DNA from: Clostridium thailandense | Lineage (GTDB): Bacteria; Bacillota; Clostridia; Clostridiales; Clostridiaceae | Length of the DNA: 64,000 nucleotides | NCBI RefSeq assembly: GCF_019207025.1 | Contig: NZ_JAEEGC010000035.1 | Span: 16,772 to 80,771 of the forward strand | Direction of reading: 5' to 3' | Shown: positions 1 to 8,955 of the stretch, one piece after another | How the letters are laid out: each line of letters begins with the position of its first letter | Position numbering within the stretch: position 1 is the stretch's first letter | Translations under genes and position numbers: made by a program | The notes under the pieces: generated by a model | What the model saw: only the letters and a program-made list of their open reading frames with translations | Told to the model about the DNA's origin: nothing | Databases searched by the model: none

Positions 1-461
1 ATAGTTTCACCTGCAAGTACACGAAGCGTATCACCGACCTGAACTTCCTCAGCTGGTATTATGCTTTCCGACCCATTACAAATGACTCTAGCTGTACGAG
101 GGGTAAGATGTACTAATTTTTCTATGCCAGCCCGTGCTTTGGCCACAGTACGATCCTCTAATAATGCACCGAGCGTCATAATAAATGCAACCTCTCCTGC
201 TGCAAAAATTTGTCCAATTGAAACAGAAGCAATAAGGGCAAGTGCAACTAGAACGTCTGCTTTAATATCAAATTCTCGTATAAGACCTTCTGCGGCGCCC
301 TTAATTATAGGTATGCCGCAGAGAATAATTGCAAGCCAGGCTGCATCAATTTTTAAATTTCCAATATGTAAAAAGCTGATAATTAATGATATAGCTGAAC
401 TTATTAGGAAAAGTACAACACGTTTATCTTCATCTTTAAAAAGCTCTATTAATTTTTTCAT
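1..461 (-). CDS. Heavy-metal P1B-type ATPase, N-terminal part (runs off the window)
   Basis: Reading the minus strand from ATG at 461 gives about 153 residues of an uninterrupted metal-translocating P-type ATPase. Two hydrophobic hairpins come first (about residues 15-35 and 42-62). They are followed by the conserved segment ending in GALLEDRTVAKAR and the start of the actuator domain (IPAEEVQVGDTLRV). The protein begins directly with membrane helices, so it lacks an N-terminal Cys-rich metal-binding domain. The CPx metal-site helix, DKTGT phosphorylation site and ATP domain lie outside the window, so the metal (Cu, Zn, Cd or other) cannot be assigned. It starts 8 bases after the stop of a CsoR-type repressor, so the two form one metal-induced operon exporting an excess cation across the membrane. 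Confidence 0.85.
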   Translation of the reverse strand, partial: MKKLIELFKDEDKRVVLFLISSAISLIISFLHIGNLKIDAAWLAIILCGIPIIKGAAEGLIREFDIKADVLVALALIASVSIGQIFAAGEVAFIMTLGALLEDRTVAKARAGIEKLVHLTPRTARVICNGSESIIPAEEVQVGDTLRVLAGET

Positions 462-469
462 TTTACTAC

Positions 470-745
470 CTAACCCATCCTTGAAAAATGTTCTACAGCT
501 TTAGCAAATTCAGCAATTGTTTTTTCAGCATCGCCATGTTCTATACCATCACGGACACAGTGTTGCAGATGTCCTTCTAAAACTACCTGACCAACCTTGT
601 GTAGAGCACTTTTGGCAGCATTAATCTGTATCAAGATATCTTCACAAGGAACATCCTTATTTACCATTTCGGAAATAGCTCTAAGCTGGCCTTCTATTTT
701 TTTAATTCTTGCTTGAACCTTTGGAATATCCATACATTGACGCAT
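470..745 (-). CDS. csoR: CsoR/RcnR-family metal-sensing repressor
   Basis: This 91-residue all-helical DUF156 repressor carries the Cys-His-Cys ligand set of copper-type CsoR: C34, H59 and C63, with the same 25- and 4-residue spacings as the mycobacterial protein. H62 and an extra C4 are also present. Copper CsoR usually has Tyr before the first Cys, whereas here it is Pro33, so Cu(I) is likely but not certain. The protein represses its own operon with the downstream P-type ATPase. A Shine-Dalgarno AGGAGG (755-760) sits 9 bases before ATG 745, and a dyad operator lies 34 bp further upstream. Metal binding should release the tetramer from DNA and switch on export. Confidence 0.9.
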   Translation of the reverse strand: MRQCMDIPKVQARIKKIEGQLRAISEMVNKDVPCEDILIQINAAKSALHKVGQVVLEGHLQHCVRDGIEHGDAEKTIAEFAKAVEHFSRMG

Positions 746-778
746 ATTAATTATCCTCCTGTATAATAAAATAAATTT

Positions 779-796
779 TATACCTATAGGGGTATA
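779..796. promoter_or_regulatory. CsoR-type operator dyad
   Basis: TATACC-TATAGG-GGTATA is a dyad with 6-bp arms and a G-rich centre, the form of CsoR/CstR operators (ATACC...GGGTAT). It lies 34 bp upstream of the csoR start and is the only such sequence seen in the window. Confidence 0.65.
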
Positions 797-958
797 TGTA
801 TATTTTAAGTTTTACAGCTGTTATTGTCAATGATCAAATCTTAATTCGTTGAAATATGGTAATATATATAATATATATTGATATCTATAAACTAGGATAA
901 AGGTGAATTAACTAGCATATATTAAAATGTAATTAGCATTTAATTTGGAGGATTATTA

Positions 959-2272
959 ATGAAAAAAGAACTTAGAATATTAATAGTTATATTTATATGC
1001 TTGATGATTGGTTTTCTATTTAGCTTAAAAGTTACAGAGGAACAAAACGATAAGAATTTAATTCAAAACTATACATACTCATCACAAAATAGCGTGGATA
1101 AAGACAACTATATTGCAAAACCATCGGAAAAAGCTATTGAGTATCAAAATAAGAAAGTAGCAGTTTGGGTTACGAGAATAATCTTAAGTATAGCTATTCC
1201 TGCTCTTTTTTTATTCACTGGATTTTCAAGCAGGATAAGAAACTATATACAAAATAGGAGCAGAATATTTTTATTTATTATCATTGCTTACTTTATTTTA
1301 TATTATGCAATAAGCACATTAATATCACTTCCTTTAGACTATTATAGTGGTTATATACTGAAGCATTTATATGGTTTATCAAATCAAACTTTTGCTAAAT
1401 GGTTTGAAGATTATCTAAAAAGTTTTGTTATTACTTTGATCGCCGGGTCATTATTTATATGGATACCTTATGTATTGATTAAAAAATCACCATCTCATTG
1501 GTGGTTGTATTTAGGGATGCTTTTAATACCAGTTATGTTTTTTGTTACATTAATTTCTCCGGTTTATATTGATCCTATTTTTAACAAATATGAAAAAATG
1601 CAGGATTCAAATTTAGAAAATAAAATTTATGAAGAAATAAATAGAACCACAATTGAAAACTGTAAAGTTTATCAGGTAAATAAAAGTGTAGATACAAAAG
1701 AAATGAATGCATATATGACTGGGGTTTTTAATACCAAGAGAATAGTACTATGGGATACTACTATTAAAAATCTTAATCAAAGAGAGATACTTGGTATTGT
1801 AGCGCACGAAATGGGACATTATCTAATGGGGCATGTTTGGAAGGCTATAATTTTTGCAGGAGTATCTTCTATATTTATTCTTTATTTAATAAACGGAAGC
1901 GCTCTTTGGATTATTAGCAAATCTGGAGGAATTTTTGGTTTTACTAAACTTCATGATATAGCAGCGCTTCCGTTAATAGTACTACTTCTAAATATTTTTA
2001 TGTTTGCGTCTGCGCCAATATCTAATGCTTATTCCAGATATACGGAGAGAGAAGCGGATAGATTTGAACTAGAGCTTACAAAGGATAACGAAGCTACTTT
2101 ATCTTCAACTATAAAACTTCATGAAGAAAGTCTAATATTGCCTACCACAGGTATTATATATAAGCTATGGAATTATGACCATCCAACATTTCAAGAAAGG
2201 GTAGAATTTGCTAGTAAATATAAGCCATGGGAAGAGAATAAACCGCTTAAATATAAAAGATATATTAAGTAA
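959..2272 (+). CDS. M48 family (Ste24/CAAX-type) membrane zinc metallopeptidase
   Basis: This 437-residue membrane protease has the M48A layout. An N-terminal anchor (about 6-22) is followed by several membrane helices in the CAAX-protease N-terminal domain (about 68-205) and then the catalytic domain. The zinc motif HEMGH is at residues 283-287, and the third ligand is Glu365 in EREADR. Further hydrophobic segments follow the HEMGH. Family members cleave membrane-associated or misfolded proteins and prenylated peptides; bacterial copies are mostly quality-control enzymes, and no specific substrate can be inferred here. A strong GGAGG lies 8 bases before ATG. It appears to be a single-gene unit, transcribed away from csoR. 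Confidence 0.88.
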   Translation: MKKELRILIVIFICLMIGFLFSLKVTEEQNDKNLIQNYTYSSQNSVDKDNYIAKPSEKAIEYQNKKVAVWVTRIILSIAIPALFLFTGFSSRIRNYIQNRSRIFLFIIIAYFILYYAISTLISLPLDYYSGYILKHLYGLSNQTFAKWFEDYLKSFVITLIAGSLFIWIPYVLIKKSPSHWWLYLGMLLIPVMFFVTLISPVYIDPIFNKYEKMQDSNLENKIYEEINRTTIENCKVYQVNKSVDTKEMNAYMTGVFNTKRIVLWDTTIKNLNQREILGIVAHEMGHYLMGHVWKAIIFAGVSSIFILYLINGSALWIISKSGGIFGFTKLHDIAALPLIVLLLNIFMFASAPISNAYSRYTEREADRFELELTKDNEATLSSTIKLHEESLILPTTGIIYKLWNYDHPTFQERVEFASKYKPWEENKPLKYKRYIK

Positions 2273-2445
2273 AAATTCTGCATATTATACTAACATCAAA
2301 TTACTGTTTTTTTGGTAGATATCGTAATAATTTGTGGTATAATTTACAATATAAAGATAGCTGGCTAAAGTTAAGATTTAATTTTAATATCGGCTGAGGA
2401 TGTCTATGGACTTATTATATGAACTTATGGATTGGAGGATGAAGT

Positions 2446-3141
2446 GTGAAAATAGCAGTAATTTCGGACATACACGGTAATGTAGAGGCTTTAAAAACTG
2501 CATTAGAAAATATTGAAGAAAAAAAAGTGGATACAATAATATGCTTAGGAGATTTAGTTGGATATGGTCCTTATCCTAATGAAGTAGTTGAAATTATAAA
2601 ATCAAAAAAAATAATGAATATACTAGGAAATTATGATGCTGCGGTATTAGAAGAAAAATTTAACTATATAAGAGATAACGAGGTTAATAAATTTTGTATG
2701 CCTTGGGCAGCGAAGGAATTAAGTGCAGAAAATAAGTCTTATCTAAGATCACTTCCAAGGCAGGTTATTTTGAAATATGAAAATAAAAAAATATATTTTG
2801 TTCATGGAAGTGTGAGGTCAATAAACGAATATTTGAAAGAGGGATGTACAGAAGCCGAAGAAGTCATGAATACATTTGATGGCGATATTTTAGTTTGTGC
2901 CCATACTCATATACCCTATGAAAGATTTTATAATGGAAAGCTTTTACTAAATGATGGTAGTGTTGGAAAGCCTAAGATTGGCAGACCTAATGGCACATAT
3001 TTAATAATAAGTGTAGATAAGGATACTATAGAGACTGATATAGTTGAATTTACATATGATTATGAAAAAACAGCAAAGGATATGGAGGAAAAGAAAATAC
3101 ATCCTAGCTGTATAAAAAATATAAGAACAGGAATAGAATAA
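2446..3141 (+). CDS. Calcineurin-like metallophosphoesterase
   Basis: The 231-residue protein carries the ordered metal-binding motifs of metallophosphoesterases: SDIHGN at the N-terminus, GDLVGYGP, GNYD, VHGS and AHTHIP. It fits the small stand-alone YfcE/MPP family that hydrolyses phosphodiesters with a dinuclear metal centre in the cytoplasm; the natural substrate is unknown. The start is GTG at 2446 behind GGAGGATGAA. The next gene begins 16 bases after its stop, so the two are probably co-transcribed up to the hairpin at 3493-3530. Confidence 0.88.
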   Translation: MKIAVISDIHGNVEALKTALENIEEKKVDTIICLGDLVGYGPYPNEVVEIIKSKKIMNILGNYDAAVLEEKFNYIRDNEVNKFCMPWAAKELSAENKSYLRSLPRQVILKYENKKIYFVHGSVRSINEYLKEGCTEAEEVMNTFDGDILVCAHTHIPYERFYNGKLLLNDGSVGKPKIGRPNGTYLIISVDKDTIETDIVEFTYDYEKTAKDMEEKKIHPSCIKNIRTGIE

Positions 3142-3157
3142 ACTTGGAGGGAACAAT

Positions 3158-3487
3158 ATGGAGGAGAATAAAAATTTTAAAGGCCTTTATATGAATATTA
3201 CTTTGTCGGAGGACAGACTAAGAATATCTCAAAATAAGGGGTACCTTAATAAAGCAGTAGAAGATGTTTATGAAGAGGTAATGATTGAGGATATAGATTT
3301 AAATCATGTGGAGTTTTCTCCAGCAAGATCAATGATAATTCAAGGATACTTAATTATTCCGTTAAAGAAAAAGTTAGTTCTTCCTAATATATTTAAAGGA
3401 AAGGTTACTGAAATAAAAATATGGTTTAAAAGAGATGGAAATGAACCTTTCGAAGAATTGAGAGAGCTTTTAATGGCAATGAGATAG
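3158..3487 (+). CDS. Small conserved protein of unknown function (109 aa)
   Basis: I do not recognise the family. The protein has 109 residues, is predicted mostly beta-strand with alternating hydrophobic residues, and has charged ends. There is no signal peptide, membrane helix or Cys motif. It starts at ATG behind GGAGGG, 16 bases after the phosphoesterase, and is followed by a hairpin terminator, so it is the second gene of a two-gene operon. That it is a real protein is supported by a decayed paralog of its last third at 6167-6325, in the same orientation and followed by a related hairpin. The two copies bracket cooS. Function cannot be inferred. Confidence 0.75.
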   Translation: MEENKNFKGLYMNITLSEDRLRISQNKGYLNKAVEDVYEEVMIEDIDLNHVEFSPARSMIIQGYLIIPLKKKLVLPNIFKGKVTEIKIWFKRDGNEPFEELRELLMAMR

Positions 3488-3492
3488 AACGA

Positions 3493-3530
3493 AAAGGCAG
3501 AGAAATAATATATTTCTACTGCCTTTTTTA
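3493..3530 (+). terminator. Rho-independent terminator of the phosphoesterase operon
   Basis: GGCAG with AGAAAT pairs with ATTTCT and CTGCC, followed by a T-run. It lies between convergent genes, so it probably also serves cooS arriving on the other strand. Confidence 0.8.
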
Positions 3531-3546
3531 TATGAAGATACTATTT

Positions 3547-5439
3547 TTAGATGTTTATTTTCTTACGTTTTGCTTCTATTCGTTCAAGCATTTGTTCCGC
3601 TGCTTTTTGTGGATCAGTTTCTACATAGAATTTAGCACCGTAGTCTTCTTCCATCTTATTTAATAAGTAATCCATAGCAAATGGGGAACCTGTTACAGGA
3701 GGAACAATTCCCAGCCATGCATCTATACCACTACCTACAACGTAAGTTCCTATAGCTACAGCTTTTTCTGACATCCATTCTGGAGCTGCACCAACTACTG
3801 GTAAGTCACTGATATCAACATTTAAATGATTTGCAAGTTCTCCAGCAAGTTGTAAGTTACGACTGATATCAACACATGAACCTTGGTGAAGAACTGGTGG
3901 AATACCAAGTAGACTGCATACAGTTTTTAGTCCAGGACCAGCTAGTTCTTTTGCTTCTGGTAACATTAAACCAGCTTTAGCTGCTGCATGAGCGGCACAA
4001 CCAGTAACAATTATTATTACATCATGAGCAATTAGATATTTCATCATTTCTACATGACATGTATCATGTGGATTTTTTGGATTATTACAACCAACAATGG
4101 CAGCAGCACCTCTGATAGTACCAGATAGTATAACATCTGCAAGAGGTTTAACCGTTTGCATTGGGTCTATTTGTGAATTAACAACTTTGTCAAGACCATC
4201 CACTATAGCCTCTGTGCTAAATCCAACTAAAGCTTCACATTTTTCATTAGGAATTAAAACATTATCTCTATTTCTATTCTTATAATTTAGTATAGCTTCT
4301 CTTATTATTTCTTTTGCAGAGTCATATGGTCTGTCCTCTTCGAATTCAATAAATGTTGAATCTGTTATATGAGCTTTTGGTGAAGTTGTTATAAATTTAG
4401 TATGATATGATTTGGAAAGTCTTGCAAGTGCTGGCATTATACATTGAACATCAACTATTAAAGCTTCAACTGCACCTGTTACTACTGCAAGCTCTTGTTG
4501 CAGGAAGTTTCCTGCCATTTTAATACCATGTCTCATAGTTATTTCATTTCCTGTACAACACATACCACAAACATTTATTCCATCTGCTCCTTCAGCCTTT
4601 GCAAGAGCAATAAGTTCAGGATCTTCAGCAGCTGCTACAATTGATTCTGAAAGTGATGGTTCGTGACCATGCAATATAATATTAACTTGATTATCCTCTA
4701 ATACACCTAAATTAGCTTCAGTTTGTACTGGTGATGGAGTTTTAAATAAAATATCACTAATTTCGGTTGCAATATAAGAACCACCCCATCCATCTGCAAG
4801 GGATGCCCTCATTGCCATATCATAAAGATTTTTTGCATCTCCTGAACATCCAATATGAGTTGAGTGCATTACACTAACTATATCTCTATCAATTGATCTT
4901 GGGGTTACACCAAGTTTGTCCCAAAGTTCTCTTCTTTTTTTAGGTAAAGCTTTTGAGAAAATCAAGTTTCCACGAGGTTTACCAAACTCATTTAAGGCAG
5001 CATCAGCTATATCGTGAGCCACATCATAAACATCTCTTCCACAAGTCTCAATACTATATTTGTTAGCAACAGCCATAAGTTTTTTTTCATCTCTTATCTG
5101 TATTTGTCCGTCTCTTGATGCATTTTCAAGATAAAGAACTAGGGATCTACCGTGATCAGAGTGAGCTGCGGAACCGGCTGCACACATTCTTGCGAAGTTT
5201 CTTGCAACTATAACATCTGCTGTAGCTCCACAAATACCTCTTTCTACACCTTTTCCTGGAACTGGGCTTACTCTACAAGGTCCCATAGCGCAGTTTCTGC
5301 AGCATACACCTGCTGATCCGAAACCGCATGGTGTCTTCATAGCTTCCTTTCTATCCCAGGCAGTTTCTACACCATCTTTTTTTGCTTTTTCAAGAAGTTG
5401 ATCTTGAGCTGATTTTATTAGTAATCCTCTGTCTTCCAT
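3547..5439 (-). CDS. cooS: Ni-Fe-S carbon monoxide dehydrogenase, catalytic subunit
   Basis: This 630-residue homodimeric CODH interconverts CO and CO2 with ferredoxin. The N-terminal cysteines match the known pattern: C38 and C46 for the intersubunit D cluster, and C47, C50, C55 and C70 for the B cluster. The C-cluster ligands are all recognisable in order: HGHEPS (His), GMCCTG, DVQCIMPA, VGCNNP, GCAAHAA and HQGSCVD. ATG follows AAGGAGGG with 8 bases between. No cooC maturation ATPase, cooF ferredoxin or acetyl-CoA synthase genes are adjacent, so this is a monofunctional CODH expressed alone. Likely roles are CO oxidation, ferredoxin balance or CO2 reduction, with accessory proteins encoded elsewhere. 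Confidence 0.95.
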   Translation of the reverse strand: MEDRGLLIKSAQDQLLEKAKKDGVETAWDRKEAMKTPCGFGSAGVCCRNCAMGPCRVSPVPGKGVERGICGATADVIVARNFARMCAAGSAAHSDHGRSLVLYLENASRDGQIQIRDEKKLMAVANKYSIETCGRDVYDVAHDIADAALNEFGKPRGNLIFSKALPKKRRELWDKLGVTPRSIDRDIVSVMHSTHIGCSGDAKNLYDMAMRASLADGWGGSYIATEISDILFKTPSPVQTEANLGVLEDNQVNIILHGHEPSLSESIVAAAEDPELIALAKAEGADGINVCGMCCTGNEITMRHGIKMAGNFLQQELAVVTGAVEALIVDVQCIMPALARLSKSYHTKFITTSPKAHITDSTFIEFEEDRPYDSAKEIIREAILNYKNRNRDNVLIPNEKCEALVGFSTEAIVDGLDKVVNSQIDPMQTVKPLADVILSGTIRGAAAIVGCNNPKNPHDTCHVEMMKYLIAHDVIIIVTGCAAHAAAKAGLMLPEAKELAGPGLKTVCSLLGIPPVLHQGSCVDISRNLQLAGELANHLNVDISDLPVVGAAPEWMSEKAVAIGTYVVGSGIDAWLGIVPPVTGSPFAMDYLLNKMEEDYGAKFYVETDPQKAAEQMLERIEAKRKKINI

Positions 5440-5947
5440 TGATAAAACACCCTCCTTATTTTACAATGTTTAATTATTTAGAAAGTTTATTATAAGTTAT
5501 GCAATTGTAAGTCATGCAGATATTTAACTTAAATTAAAGTTATTTGTTTAATACAGTTAAAAAATTAACATGCAGGGGTAAAAATAACATTCCCTTAACC
5601 AAGGAAAGCATGCTAAAATTAGGGTTTTAGGTAATTTCAAGGTCATGGAAGGAATCCTATAGAATTCACTTTCCTATCCATCAGTTATTAGAAATTATTA
5701 CATAAGAGACTAAAGTGAACTATGCAACAATTGATAGATAATACTCAAAATTTCTACTTTACCTGTGACGATAGGAGTGCTAGAACTACCCCCAATGTGT
5801 TCACAAATAAATTATACAACAGATATTTATTTTTGATAAACAACTTGAATTTATTGGTATACAACTAAAAGTTGTTTACAATAGATAATAATTTAACAAC
5901 TTGACATAATTAAGACATAAGTGATATAGAAAGGAGAGTTTACTGAA
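5440..5947. other. 508-bp gene-free region upstream of cooS
   Basis: The region presumably contains the cooS promoter (minus strand), but no strong -35/-10 pair is evident. On the minus strand, 5710-5811 is an open stretch of about 33 codons with protein-like composition ending in TAG. It has no start or ribosome site, and I cannot identify it. It may be another gene remnant, in keeping with the decayed genes that follow. Confidence 0.4.
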
Positions 5948-6145
5948 TTGGACATCAAACAATTAAAATATTTCTTGCAAGTTTGTAAATATAAAAGTTT
6001 TTCAAAAGCTGCTAAAGAAATCTACATTTAACGAGAAAGATTTTAACTATACTACTATTAAGACACAATTTCCTTTAGCAAAGATATTTACAAATTATAT
6101 AATAAATCATTAGCTGAGGAGCTGCTTTTAATTTTAAAAGAATAA
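5948..6145 (+). pseudogene. Remnant of a LysR-type regulator gene
   Basis: After AAAGGAG and a TTG start at 5948, 27 codons read as a classic LysR helix-turn-helix N-terminus (LDIKQLKYFLQVCKYKSF, then SKAAKEIYI). They end at TAA (6029-6031), exactly where the TQPxLS recognition helix should begin. The following ~110 bp still has protein-like stretches (KDFNYTTIKTQFPLAKIF in one frame, LAEELLLILKE in another) ending at a stop near 6145. They may be the far C-terminus of the same gene after an internal deletion. Only the LysR N-terminus is firm. The gene cannot make a working regulator. Confidence 0.7.
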
Positions 6146-6166
6146 TAATGGAAATTTATTTATGAG

Positions 6167-6325
6167 GGATTTACTATTTGAAGTATGTTAAGAAATAAAT
6201 TAAGAAGTTATAGGATCTTTAATAGAAAAAAATATTGGCTTGCATGATAAATAGATGTATGGCTTAAGAAAGATGAAAATGAAACTTTTGAAGAAACAAA
6301 GGGTATTTTGATGATAATGATATAA
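6167..6325 (+). pseudogene. Decayed 3' copy of the 109-aa protein gene at 3158-3487
   Basis: Translation ends in VWLKKDENETFEE and TKGILMIMI-stop, aligning without gaps with IWFKRDGNEPFEE and LRELLMAMR-stop of the intact gene. Further upstream LRNKL and RIFNRK correspond to LKKKL and NIFKGK, but in-frame stops (TGA, TGA TAA) interrupt the reading. The first two thirds are missing. The related hairpin downstream is also kept. This is therefore a truncated, mutated paralog lying on the other side of cooS. Confidence 0.8.
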
Positions 6326-6330
6326 AATAA

Positions 6331-6365
6331 ACAGGCAGAGAAAAATGCTTCTAATGCCTGTTTTA
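6331..6365 (+). terminator. Hairpin after the decayed paralog
   Basis: ACAGGCA pairs with TGCCTGT and is followed by TTTTA. It is related in sequence to the terminator at 3493-3530. On the other strand it lies 16 bp past the chemoreceptor stop and could terminate that gene. Confidence 0.65.
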
Positions 6366-6380
6366 TGATACTAGAATATT

Positions 6381-8624
6381 TTATCGTTTAATAGTATGGT
6401 TTTTACCAAATATATCTACATAGTTGCCTTTTAGATCAAGAAAAATTTTCTGAGCAGCACTAGATAATTCTTTTGGGATGATAAGGTCAAATTTGCGGCA
6501 TATTTCTTCATGTATAAGTAAATTAAATATTTTAACATAACTCATCTTCATTTGATTAGGATTTGTACCTTTTAATATTTTTATTGCAATATTCTCTACT
6601 GAATCCCTTGCTTCTCTTGTTAAATCCATAGAATAATTAGCAATAGAATATCCATCAACGATAGTGCAATCCCAGAATGAAAATGATGGTTTGATTCTAT
6701 TATTAAATTCCCAAGCAAACATATCTGCTGTATTTTTTTCTGGATGATTTGAACTTTTAGCTTCACCAGCCATAAGACCCATTTGTATAAATGAAACTTC
6801 ATCATCATCATTATATTTTTTTATTAGTTCTTGTTGCTCTTCAATGTATTTTACAACATGGAAAGCTTTCAATTGTAAATTTGCATCTGCAAAGGCTCCT
6901 CTAATTTCATTTTCATTATCAAATACACCAGGAACAGTGATAAATACACCTTTTCCTTTAGAAAGAGAATCTCCTGTACTTTTGTTTTTAAAAGAATGAT
7001 ACATATTTAAACATTTAATTAAATGCTGACGTTGTATTTCTATTTTTTTTCCTATAATATTTTGATAAATTGGTTGGTTATTTTTATCAGCAAATTTATC
7101 AGCAAACAAACTCAATACGATAGGCGCTTTAGTTTTATTTGCTACATGTATAAGAACATTATCCATCATAAATCTTTCTGGACGTATAAAAATTAAGCAA
7201 CCATCAAAATTTTTAATTTTATTAATAAATTCTTCACTTCTTGTGGCATCACCTTGCATTGAGAGTCTTTCGATATTTGAATAACCATAAGACCTAAATA
7301 CAAATTCTGCTTCATCCATTTCATCTTTTATCCACCATGTATCAATTTCATCAATCATTAATATTTTCTTATCTGAACGATTAGTTTTATAATCCATTGT
7401 AATTCTTGCTAAATCTTTAAGTGATTCTTTAACTTTTACAATTTTTATATCCAAATCCTTAAATACTTCAACTTGTTGGTTTATTTTCTTAGACGCTTCT
7501 GACGAGTCAGAGGCAATAATTAGTGTCGTTCTTCCAACATCATTTATTGCTTCGGATATTTGGTTAATTTGATTTATCTGAACATCAGATGTGGTTAAAA
7601 TTTGCTTCATACTCTTTTCAACATTCTCCATATTTGTGAATATATTTTCTATGTTTTCTGCTAATTGGTTGATACTATAAATTTGCTCACTCATTCTTTC
7701 CTGGCTATTATTCATTTGTGCTACAACAGAACTTGTTTTATCTGAAATTTGTTTTACAATTAGTTTAGCTTGAATTGCAGATCCATTAGATATATTTGCT
7801 AGTTTTTTGATTTCTTCAGCAACTACTGCAAAACCTCGTCCTGCTTCTCCAGCTCTTGCTGCTTCAATAGAAGCATTCAGTGATAGCAAATCTGTTTGCT
7901 GTCCGATGGATTCAATAGCTGATAACATATCTCCAATATCTGTTGCTGAAGCTGCTAAATCATGAATGGAGTTAACTGCACTAACTAATAGTTCAGAAAA
8001 TTCACTCACACTAATTTTCATCTCTTCAGCAAAATATTTTCCGTTTTGTGATACTTCCATAGCTTGCCTAGAAATGGAATCTGTAAGTCCAATTTCTTTT
8101 CCGATAAATTGAAATGCGCGTACCAGTTCATCAATACTTGCCACCACTTCTTCAACAGCAGCGGATGTGCTTTCATTACCATTTGCTAAATTTTCAATGA
8201 ATAAACTAAGATTATTAATTTCGCTAAGAATAACCTCTGATGATCGCGTAATGCTTTCACCTGTTTTTATTACATCTGTTGATTGAGTTGTTAGCTGGTT
8301 AACTAAAGTATTCAATTTAATGTGAATTTTTTTGATCTGATTTCCTAAGTGACCAAGTTCATCATTCTCATCAATAGTAAATTCTGTTTGAAGGTCGCCA
8401 CTTAGAAGTTTATTTACATATTCACTTATTCTTACAATTGGTCTTGTGATTATTATATATAATACATAGGATATCGCTAGCGATATTGTAAAGAAAATTC
8501 CTATTGGAATTATAATTGTAATTTGTGATAACAACCGTGCTGCAAAAATAGCGCTTGTTGATATAATGGTTAAAACAAAAAAGAAAATTAAAAACATTTT
8601 TTTTACTTTAATTTTTTCTGACAT
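6381..8624 (-). CDS. Chemoreceptor with a C-terminal ABC_sub_bind-like domain
   Basis: The 747-residue protein starts with two membrane helices (about 9-30 and 34-58) separated by only a few residues, so there is no extracellular sensor. A HAMP domain (about 59-112) and a methyl-accepting signalling hairpin follow, with the conserved tip sequence [19 protein letters not shown]. From about residue 405 to the end is a domain resembling PF04392 ABC substrate-binding proteins. Its final part ([20 protein letters not shown]) matches the usual C-terminal helix pattern 'A..LGI.IP..LL'. The binding domain therefore sits in the cytoplasm behind the signalling tip and is presumably the sensor. ATG follows AGAAGGAG. 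It is transcribed alone, and no che genes are nearby. Confidence 0.85.
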   Translation of the reverse strand: MSEKIKVKKMFLIFFFVLTIISTSAIFAARLLSQITIIIPIGIFFTISLAISYVLYIIITRPIVRISEYVNKLLSGDLQTEFTIDENDELGHLGNQIKKIHIKLNTLVNQLTTQSTDVIKTGESITRSSEVILSEINNLSLFIENLANGNESTSAAVEEVVASIDELVRAFQFIGKEIGLTDSISRQAMEVSQNGKYFAEEMKISVSEFSELLVSAVNSIHDLAASATDIGDMLSAIESIGQQTDLLSLNASIEAARAGEAGRGFAVVAEEIKKLANISNGSAIQAKLIVKQISDKTSSVVAQMNNSQERMSEQIYSINQLAENIENIFTNMENVEKSMKQILTTSDVQINQINQISEAINDVGRTTLIIASDSSEASKKINQQVEVFKDLDIKIVKVKESLKDLARITMDYKTNRSDKKILMIDEIDTWWIKDEMDEAEFVFRSYGYSNIERLSMQGDATRSEEFINKIKNFDGCLIFIRPERFMMDNVLIHVANKTKAPIVLSLFADKFADKNNQPIYQNIIGKKIEIQRQHLIKCLNMYHSFKNKSTGDSLSKGKGVFITVPGVFDNENEIRGAFADANLQLKAFHVVKYIEEQQELIKKYNDDDEVSFIQMGLMAGEAKSSNHPEKNTADMFAWEFNNRIKPSFSFWDCTIVDGYSIANYSMDLTREARDSVENIAIKILKGTNPNQMKMSYVKIFNLLIHEEICRKFDLIIPKELSSAAQKIFLDLKGNYVDIFGKNHTIKR

Positions 8625-8955
8625 GATTCATCTCCTTCTATAAAATATATTTTTTTTGGATACAGTAGATAAGATTTTGTCAAAGTTTTAAGATTAATTA
8701 TAAAAAAACTAGAAATAATTAAGAAAGATTTTAATATATTAAAGAATAAATGAATAAGAAAAGATTATAATTTGCAATTTTAAAAATTTTCAAATATCTT
8801 TCAATGTATTATTCTACATTACTATACAAAATTCCTCTTTTTTCTGTTTTGTTTAAAAATTTATAAATGAAATACTAAAAAACTCAACTTACACTACTTG
8901 GTAATGTGAGTTGAGTTTTTATATTTAGTAATATAGGTAGAACTAAAGATTTTAA
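8625..8955. other. 331-bp AT-rich intergenic region
   Basis: It contains the promoter region of the chemoreceptor (minus strand), without a convincing -35/-10 pair, and the hairpin at 8877-8921. No gene or structured RNA is visible otherwise. Confidence 0.5.
8877..8921 (-). terminator. Terminator of the aminotransferase operon
   Basis: ACTCAACTTACA and TGTGAGTTGAGT form an imperfect stem flanked by A- and T-runs, so it can work in both directions. It lies 35 bp past the stop of the downstream DegT-family gene. Confidence 0.75.

Noticed and set aside
61..504. Open frame on the plus strand over the window start
   Set aside because: It is the antisense shadow of the P-type ATPase, whose minus-strand frame has clear family motifs.
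5710..5811. Minus-strand open stretch of about 33 codons upstream of cooS
   Set aside because: Composition is protein-like, but there is no start, ribosome site or recognised family; only noted in the intergenic entry.
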